The position numbers were made by a program, and so were the translations under genes. The notes under the pieces were generated by a model that saw only the letters and a program-made list of their open reading frames with translations, did not search any database and had not been told where the DNA came from. A DNA stretch of 42,652 nucleotides from the NCBI GenBank assembly GCA_028700625.1, contig JAQVSI010000005.1, positions 1 through 42,652 of the forward strand, given 5' to 3'. Positions 36,744 through 42,652 of the stretch are shown piece by piece. Numbering within the stretch: position 1 is the first letter of the stretch; each line of letters opens with the position of its first letter. Origin of the DNA: Candidatus Shapirobacteria bacterium (GTDB lineage Bacteria; Patescibacteriota; Microgenomatia; UBA12405).

Positions 36744-37822
36744 TGGCCAAAAAAATAAAAATAGCTATCGATGTTTCTCCTACTCAAGATGGTAATGCTC
36801 TTCGTGGAGTTGGTTATTACACTTCAAATTTAGTTTCCGCTCTCCAAACTGAAATCAAAACCAATCCTCTTTATAAAAATTATCAAATAGACCTAATAAC
36901 TGACATCTGCCATCTGAAATCTGAGATCTATAATTTGATCCACTATCCTTATTTCGATCCTTTTAAACTAACTTTACCTAAAAAAACCAATATTCCGACC
37001 ATTGTTACAGTTCACGACCTCATTCCTCGACAATTTAAAAAATATTTCCCAGTCGGCATTAAAGGTGAAATAAAATGGTTTATTCAAAAACATAGACTAT
37101 TAAAAGTTGATAAAATTTTAACCGTTTCCAATTACTCCAAAAATATTATCAATAAAATTACCGGGTATCCTCTACAGAATATTTTTGCCACCCACCTAGC
37201 CGCTGATTCCAGTTTTAAAGTTTTGACTGATTCAAAAAAACTAAAAGAAATCCAAAAAAAATATAAATTACCCAATAAATTTGTTCTATTTGTCGGTGAT
37301 ATTAATTGGAATAAAAATATTCCAACTCTAGTTAACGCTTGTTTAAAATTAAAATACCCTTTAGTCATTGTCGGCTCTTCAGCCACTAAAAAAGATGTTC
37401 CCAATCATCCTTGGACTCAAGATCTTCTTTGGCTTCAATCTCAAAAATCACCAAATTTGATTTTAACTGGTTTTGTTCCAGATGAAGATTTACCAATAAT
37501 TTTTAATTTAGCTACGCTCTATTGCCAACCTTCTTTTGCTGAAGGCTTTGGTCTTCCTCTTGTTCAAGCTATGTCCTCTGGTTGTCCAGTCGTTTACAGT
37601 CAAGATTCTTGTTTAGATGAAATAATGGAATCTAATGGTCTTAAATTTAATCCTCACTCCCAAAAAGATTTAGAAAAAAAATTAGAACAGTTTTGGATTA
37701 ATAAAGAATTACGACAAAAATATATTAATCTTGGTCTAATCCGCGCCAAAAGTTTTGATTGGAAAAACACTGCCATTCAAACCCTTGCTCTTTATAATTT
37801 GACCTTATCAAATGAAAAATAG
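36743..37822 (+). CDS. GT4 glycosyltransferase (mannosyltransferase-like)
   Basis: IAIDVSPTQDGNALRGVGYYTSNLV, PTIVTVHDLIP, FVLFVGDINWNKNI, PSFAEGFGLPLVQAMSSGCPVV. Confidence 0.88.
   Translation: MAKKIKIAIDVSPTQDGNALRGVGYYTSNLVSALQTEIKTNPLYKNYQIDLITDICHLKSEIYNLIHYPYFDPFKLTLPKKTNIPTIVTVHDLIPRQFKKYFPVGIKGEIKWFIQKHRLLKVDKILTVSNYSKNIINKITGYPLQNIFATHLAADSSFKVLTDSKKLKEIQKKYKLPNKFVLFVGDINWNKNIPTLVNACLKLKYPLVIVGSSATKKDVPNHPWTQDLLWLQSQKSPNLILTGFVPDEDLPIIFNLATLYCQPSFAEGFGLPLVQAMSSGCPVVYSQDSCLDEIMESNGLKFNPHSQKDLEKKLEQFWINKELRQKYINLGLIRAKSFDWKNTAIQTLALYNLTLSNEK
36901..36928. repeat. Degenerate heptanucleotide repeat inside GT4 CDS
   Basis: tgacatc|tgccatc|tgaaatc|tgagatc; encodes DICHLKSEI. Confidence 0.65.
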
Positions 37823-38615
37823 TAATCATTTTTTATCAGTCATAATTCCTGTTTACAAACAAGAAAAGACTATTAAAAAAGATCTTAAACTTATTGACAA
37901 AACTCTTCAACAAATTCGTTATAACTATGAAATTATAGCTATTGTTGATGGTACCACTATCGATAATTCTTTAAAAGAAATCAAAAAATTAAAACTCAAA
38001 AATTTAAAGGTTTTCGGTTACAAAAACAATCATGGTAAAGGTTACGCTATTCGCTATGGTATGGCTAAAACAAAAGGGGATTATATCGCTTTTATAGATT
38101 CAGGTATGGAAATAGACCCAAACGGAATTTCTCTCATTCTAGAGCATATGGAATGGTACGACGCAGACATTATTGTTGCCTCAAAACGTCATCCAGCTTC
38201 AAAGGTCAATTATCCAGTTGATCGAAAAATAATCAGTCTAGGGGCTTTTCTAATCGCTAGATTTTTATTAGGAATTAATGTTCACGATACCCAAGCTGGT
38301 TTAAAGATATTTAAAAGAGAAGTTTTAATTAAAGTTCTTCCTCGTCTTTTAGTTAAAAACTATGCCTTTGATCTAGAAATTTTATCAGTCGCCAACAGAT
38401 TAGGTTTTACTAGAATTTATGAATCTCCAATAAAATTAAATTATGCCTTTGATAGTCTAACTCACGCTACTGGTCTTAAAACAATTTACAGTTGTTTTAT
38501 AGATGCCATGGCTGTTTTCTACCGATTAAGAATTTTAAACTATTACGACGATAAAAATAAAAGAAAATGGATTTACAATCCAGAATTAGAAATGAGAATT
38601 AACACTGGAAAATAG
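37812..38615 (+). CDS. GT2 polyprenyl-phosphate sugar synthase (DPM1-like)
   Basis: VIIPVYKQEKTI, GKGYAIRYGMAKTKGDYIAFIDSGMEIDP, DTQAGLKIFKREV. Confidence 0.84.
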   Translation: MKNSNHFLSVIIPVYKQEKTIKKDLKLIDKTLQQIRYNYEIIAIVDGTTIDNSLKEIKKLKLKNLKVFGYKNNHGKGYAIRYGMAKTKGDYIAFIDSGMEIDPNGISLILEHMEWYDADIIVASKRHPASKVNYPVDRKIISLGAFLIARFLLGINVHDTQAGLKIFKREVLIKVLPRLLVKNYAFDLEILSVANRLGFTRIYESPIKLNYAFDSLTHATGLKTIYSCFIDAMAVFYRLRILNYYDDKNKRKWIYNPELEMRINTGK

Positions 38616-38617
38616 TA

Positions 38618-39598
38618 ATGAAAACACCAATTTTTTCAATTATTATTCCAGTTCGAAAAAGCAATCCTTATCTTGAAGAAACTTTAATTAAACTGAAAAA
38701 ACAATCAGTTGATAATTTTGAAATTTTAGTTATTACCGATGAAGTTTCAGATTCGGCAAATCCTTCGGAAAAAAGAAACTTAGGTGCAAAAAATGCAAAA
38801 GGTGACTATCTGGTTTTTTTCGACGACGATTCTTATCCTAATAAAAACTATTTTAAAAATGCTTTTAATTTAGTTAATAAAAATTCAAAATTTGCTGCTT
38901 TTTGTGGCCCTTGTCTTACTCCTCCAAAAGATGATTTATTCAAACAAGCCTCTGGTTTGGTTTGGTCAAGCTGGTTAGGCAGTGGTGGTGCTGGTCTTTA
39001 TCGAAATAGTATTCAACCTGCTCGTTTTGTTGATGATTACCCAAGTGTTAATTTAATCGTCAAAAAAGAAGATTTTGATTCAGTGGGTGGTTTCAATACT
39101 TCTTTTTGGCCAGGTGAAGACACTGTTCTTTGTTTAAATTTAGTTAAAAAACTTAATAAAAAAATTTTTTACCATCCGTCTCTTGTCGTCTATCACCATA
39201 GAAGATCAGTTATTATTCCTCATCTTCAACAAATCACTCGTTATGCCATTCAAAGAGGTTTCTTTGTTAAAAAGTTTCCTGAAACCAGTTTTAAAATTGG
39301 CTATTTTATTCCCACTCTTTTTTCTTTTTACATGATTTTATTTTTGATAAATAAAATATTTTTACATCAATTTTTATTAAATTTTCCATTATATATATAC
39401 ATATCTATATTAATAACAACATTTATTAAATTTATTTTTGATGGTAAAAATTTAATAATTTCTTTATTAGCTACAATCACCATACCTCTTACTCATTTTT
39501 ACTACGGTATACTATTTCTACATGGTTTATCAAAAAAAGAAGTCAAATTTAAAGCCCATGCTTTCGACAAAAAAACCGGAAAATATATTGGCGGTTAA
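38618..39598 (+). CDS. GT2 glycosyltransferase with C-terminal TM helices
   Basis: FSIIIPVRKSNPYLEETLIKLKKQ, FFDDDSYP, FWPGEDTVLCLNLVKK, C-terminal hydrophobic helices. Confidence 0.85.
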   Translation: MKTPIFSIIIPVRKSNPYLEETLIKLKKQSVDNFEILVITDEVSDSANPSEKRNLGAKNAKGDYLVFFDDDSYPNKNYFKNAFNLVNKNSKFAAFCGPCLTPPKDDLFKQASGLVWSSWLGSGGAGLYRNSIQPARFVDDYPSVNLIVKKEDFDSVGGFNTSFWPGEDTVLCLNLVKKLNKKIFYHPSLVVYHHRRSVIIPHLQQITRYAIQRGFFVKKFPETSFKIGYFIPTLFSFYMILFLINKIFLHQFLLNFPLYIYISILITTFIKFIFDGKNLIISLLATITIPLTHFYYGILFLHGLSKKEVKFKAHAFDKKTGKYIGG

Positions 39599-41027
39599 AT
39601 CTGTTTCTATTTCATATCCACCCCTAGAGTCTGAAAAAGGTTCCGCTTTTTTGTCTCAAAACCGTCAATTTCAATGGACAAACACTGGCAATGTCATTTA
39701 TCCAATTATTCCAGCCTATGCGGCCACTTTTTTAAAAACTAAAGGTCTAAAAATATTTTGGGATGATGCTATTGCCGAGAAACTGACTTACAAAGATTGG
39801 TTTAAACGAATTTTAAAAAATAAACCAGACATTGTTGTTATTGAAACCAAAACCCCAGTAATCAAACGACATTGGAAAATAATCAATGAATTAAAAAAAG
39901 AAAGTTTAAAGTTCAAAAATTGGAAATTAAAAATTATTCTCATGGGCGACCATGTCACTGCTCTTCCAAAAGAATCAATTAAAAATTGTAAAGTTGACTA
40001 CATTTTAATTGGTGGAGATTATGATTTTTTATTAGATGAACTAATTACTCTAATCAACAACAAAGAAGCTCCAAAAGATAAAATTTTTAAAAGCCAAAAA
40101 AAATATGATTTAAATTCCTTGCCAATCATCGACAGAAAATTAACCCAATGGCAACTCTACGCCTACAACAATACTAATTATAAATACAAACCTGGTTCTT
40201 ATATAATGTCCGGTCGTGATTGTTGGTGGGGACGTTGCAAATTCTGCTCTTGGTGCACGCTTTTTCCAGGAAAAAATTTCCGTCATTTCTCTGTTAAACA
40301 TACTATAAATGAAATAGAAAACTTAGTTTACAATTTTGGTATCAAAGAGATTTTTGATGATTCAGGCACTCTTCCAATTGGCCCTTGGCTAAAAGAATTA
40401 TGCAATGAATTAATAAAAAGAGGATTAAGTAAAAAGGTAAAAATAGGCTGTAATATGCGTTTTGGAGCTCTTTCTTTAGCTGAGTATCAACTAATGCATC
40501 AAGCTGGTTTTCGTTTTGTTTTGTACGGTCTAGAATCAGCCAATCAAAAAACTTTAGATTTTGTCAATAAAAACGAAAAGACTAATTTTGCCATAGAAAC
40601 TCTCAAAATTGCCAAAATTGCCAAAATTGAACCACATGTTACTGTCATGATTGGTTATCCAAACGAAACCAAATCTGATGCCAATAAAACCCTCAATTTA
40701 GCTAGAAAAATCTTTAAAGAAGGTCTTGCCGACAGTCTTCAAGCCACCATTCTTATTCCTTATCCTGGCACTCCACTTTTTAAATATTGTAAAGAAAAAA
40801 ATCTACTTTTAACCACAAATTGGGATGATTTTGATATGCGTCAACCAATCATTAAATCTCCAATTTCATCTGCTGAACAAATTGAATTAGTTCAAAATTT
40901 ATTTAAAGGTATTCTTTCTCCCAAATTTATTTTTCAAAAAATTATTTCCATTCGTTCATTTTCCGACATCAAACATCTCTCCAATTATGCTATTAAATAT
41001 ATTCAAAAATTAAAAGATTTTCAATAA
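39558..41027 (+). CDS. B12-binding-domain radical SAM protein
   Basis: N-terminal B12-binding-like domain (MGDHVTALPKE), radical SAM CWWGRCKFC, FDDSGTLP, YGLESANQKTLDFVNK, MIGYPNET; ATG 39558 preferred over 39522. Confidence 0.86.
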   Translation: MLSTKKPENILAVKSVSISYPPLESEKGSAFLSQNRQFQWTNTGNVIYPIIPAYAATFLKTKGLKIFWDDAIAEKLTYKDWFKRILKNKPDIVVIETKTPVIKRHWKIINELKKESLKFKNWKLKIILMGDHVTALPKESIKNCKVDYILIGGDYDFLLDELITLINNKEAPKDKIFKSQKKYDLNSLPIIDRKLTQWQLYAYNNTNYKYKPGSYIMSGRDCWWGRCKFCSWCTLFPGKNFRHFSVKHTINEIENLVYNFGIKEIFDDSGTLPIGPWLKELCNELIKRGLSKKVKIGCNMRFGALSLAEYQLMHQAGFRFVLYGLESANQKTLDFVNKNEKTNFAIETLKIAKIAKIEPHVTVMIGYPNETKSDANKTLNLARKIFKEGLADSLQATILIPYPGTPLFKYCKEKNLLLTTNWDDFDMRQPIIKSPISSAEQIELVQNLFKGILSPKFIFQKIISIRSFSDIKHLSNYAIKYIQKLKDFQ

Positions 41028-41029
41028 AG

Positions 41030-41632
41030 ATGAAGAATTACGATTGGAATCATTTATTAAGCACCTACAAAAAAATAGTTAAGCCAAATTTTATTGTCCT
41101 AGAAATTGGAGCATCGACACAAAAAAGAACTAATGATTTAATTCCATTTTGTAAAAAAATTATTGGGATTGAATACAACAAAAAACGTCTTCTTAAAAAT
41201 AGTAAAAATATTGAATACTTATTAGGAGATTGGCAAAAATTAAGTAAAATACTAAAACCAAACAGTATTGATTTAGCCATCAGTAGCCATGTAATAGAAC
41301 ACATTCCTGACGATGTTAAGGCTTTAAATGAACTTTATTCTGTATTAAAACCAAATAGTTGTGCCATTATAAACACTCCAAACAGAGAAAGATTAACCAG
41401 AAAAATAATTGAAGTTTTTACTGGTAAAAGAAAATTTCCTTATTGGGAACACATTCGCGAATATACCGAATCCGACTTGATTTCTCTAATTTATAAATCA
41501 AATTTTAAAAAATATAAAATTACTCCTTTAGTTTTTGGAATTCACGGAGCTAATATAAATTTTTATCTAAAAAAAGTACCTAAATTTTTAAGGAAGTTAT
41601 CAAATTTTTGGGAAATAGTGTTATATAAATAA
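41030..41632 (+). CDS. Class I SAM-dependent methyltransferase
   Basis: VLEIGAST, IGIEYN, DLAISSHVIEHIPDDVKALNELYSVLKPNSCAIINTPN. Confidence 0.87.
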   Translation: MKNYDWNHLLSTYKKIVKPNFIVLEIGASTQKRTNDLIPFCKKIIGIEYNKKRLLKNSKNIEYLLGDWQKLSKILKPNSIDLAISSHVIEHIPDDVKALNELYSVLKPNSCAIINTPNRERLTRKIIEVFTGKRKFPYWEHIREYTESDLISLIYKSNFKKYKITPLVFGIHGANINFYLKKVPKFLRKLSNFWEIVLYK

Positions 41633-41634
41633 TT

Positions 41635-42651
41635 ATGATTAAAATTTCTTTTGTTATTCCCACTCTAAATGCTTCTTCTGTTTTAGAGACTTGTCTTAAA
41701 TCAATTAAAAAACAATCTATCTCTCCAAAAGAATACGAAATAATTATTGCCGACGGTGGTTCAACCGACGATACTCTTAAAATTGCAAAAAAATATAATG
41801 CCAAAATTATTAAAAACCCCCTGAAAACTGCTGAAGCTGGCAAGGCTGTTGGTGTTAGAAAAGCTATTGGTAAATATATTGCTCTAATTGATTCAGACAA
41901 TATTCTTCCTACTAAAAACTGGCTCAAAATAAACCTAAACATTTTAGAAAAAGATAAAAAATTAATTGGAACAGAACCTTTATTCTTCACCTATCGTCCC
42001 AAAGCCGGCTTTATTGAAAGATATTCAGCCTTAACTGGAGTCAACGATCCTTATGCTTTTATTTCTGGAGTCTACGATCGTCGAAATTACATCAATTTCA
42101 AATGGACAGGCCTAAAGATAGATCAAGTTGATAATGGTCAATATATAAAAATCAAACTCAAACCAAATAATGAGATACCTACCATTGGTGCCAATGGTAC
42201 TATTTTTAGAAGTGATTTTTTAAAAAACAATTTAAATTCAGACTATCTTTTTGATATTGATATCCTTGCTAGTTATTTGGCTAAAAATAAAAAACCAGCT
42301 TTTTTTGTCAAAGTTAAACAGGGGATTATTCATACTTTTTGTGAATCTTCGATCAAAAAATTTATTCGAAAACAAAATCGTCGTATTACCGACTATTTTT
42401 ATTACCAGAACCTTCGTCAATTTAATTGGGATCAAACCAACAAATCTGGTGTTTTAAAATTTATTTTTTACACTGTCTTAATTTTCCCAATGCTTTTTGA
42501 TACTTTTCGCGGTTTTTTTCATAAACCAGATATTGCTTGGTTTTTTCACCCCTTAGCTTGCATAATAACTCTCTACCTTTATACTATAAACACCATCAAA
42601 AAAAGATTAAATTTATTAAAACAAGTAAACAGAACTAAATGGCAACAATAG
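41635..42651 (+). CDS. GT2 glycosyltransferase with C-terminal hydrophobic region
   Basis: FVIPTLNASSVLETCLKSIKKQ, IADGGSTDDT, ALIDSDNILPTKNW. Confidence 0.87.
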   Translation: MIKISFVIPTLNASSVLETCLKSIKKQSISPKEYEIIIADGGSTDDTLKIAKKYNAKIIKNPLKTAEAGKAVGVRKAIGKYIALIDSDNILPTKNWLKINLNILEKDKKLIGTEPLFFTYRPKAGFIERYSALTGVNDPYAFISGVYDRRNYINFKWTGLKIDQVDNGQYIKIKLKPNNEIPTIGANGTIFRSDFLKNNLNSDYLFDIDILASYLAKNKKPAFFVKVKQGIIHTFCESSIKKFIRKQNRRITDYFYYQNLRQFNWDQTNKSGVLKFIFYTVLIFPMLFDTFRGFFHKPDIAWFFHPLACIITLYLYTINTIKKRLNLLKQVNRTKWQQ

Positions 42652-42652
42652 A

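Noticed and set aside
41580-41990. 136-aa minus-strand ORF at the junction of the methyltransferase and last GT2
   Set aside because: Covers conserved GT2 N-terminal motifs on the other strand; no domain of its own.
1-42652. CRISPR arrays, rRNA/tRNA genes, prophage or transposase genes
   Set aside because: None recognised by eye; no regularly spaced direct repeats with unique spacers and no integrase/transposase motifs in the ORF set.

Overview
The window is a very AT-rich, gene-dense bacterial segment. Gene style and content suggest a Candidate Phyla Radiation/Patescibacteria (Microgenomates-like) genome; this taxonomy is inference. About 1-9.3 kb is a cell-envelope/housekeeping block: a truncated cyclophilin, a membrane thioredoxin-fold protein, prfB, an LCP protein, a GT-C, ftsE-ftsX, a coiled-coil/C39-like hydrolase, and a DUF11 surface protein with an LPxTG-like tail. 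About 9.3-42.6 kb is an unusually dense glycosyltransferase island: counting the GT-C at 3.8 kb, I see about 13 polytopic GT-C/PMT-like or related membrane proteins, 10 GT2 and 2 GT4 enzymes, a Wzx-like flippase, a B12-binding-type radical SAM protein and a class I methyltransferase. Most genes are co-directional with overlapping starts and stops. The least expected signals are (i) two families of degenerate heptanucleotide repeats embedded in frame in unrelated proteins, which therefore share short peptides (WKLKIGNW; IYHLRSKI-like), (ii) a REP-like double-hairpin element found both between convergent genes and in frame inside a membrane protein gene, (iii) apparent leaderless promoters, including a divergent pair with overlapping -35 regions, and (iv) an FtsEX-linked coiled-coil protein with a C39-like domain. 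No rRNA, tRNA, CRISPR array or transposase was seen. All family assignments are from motif reading only; no searches were run.
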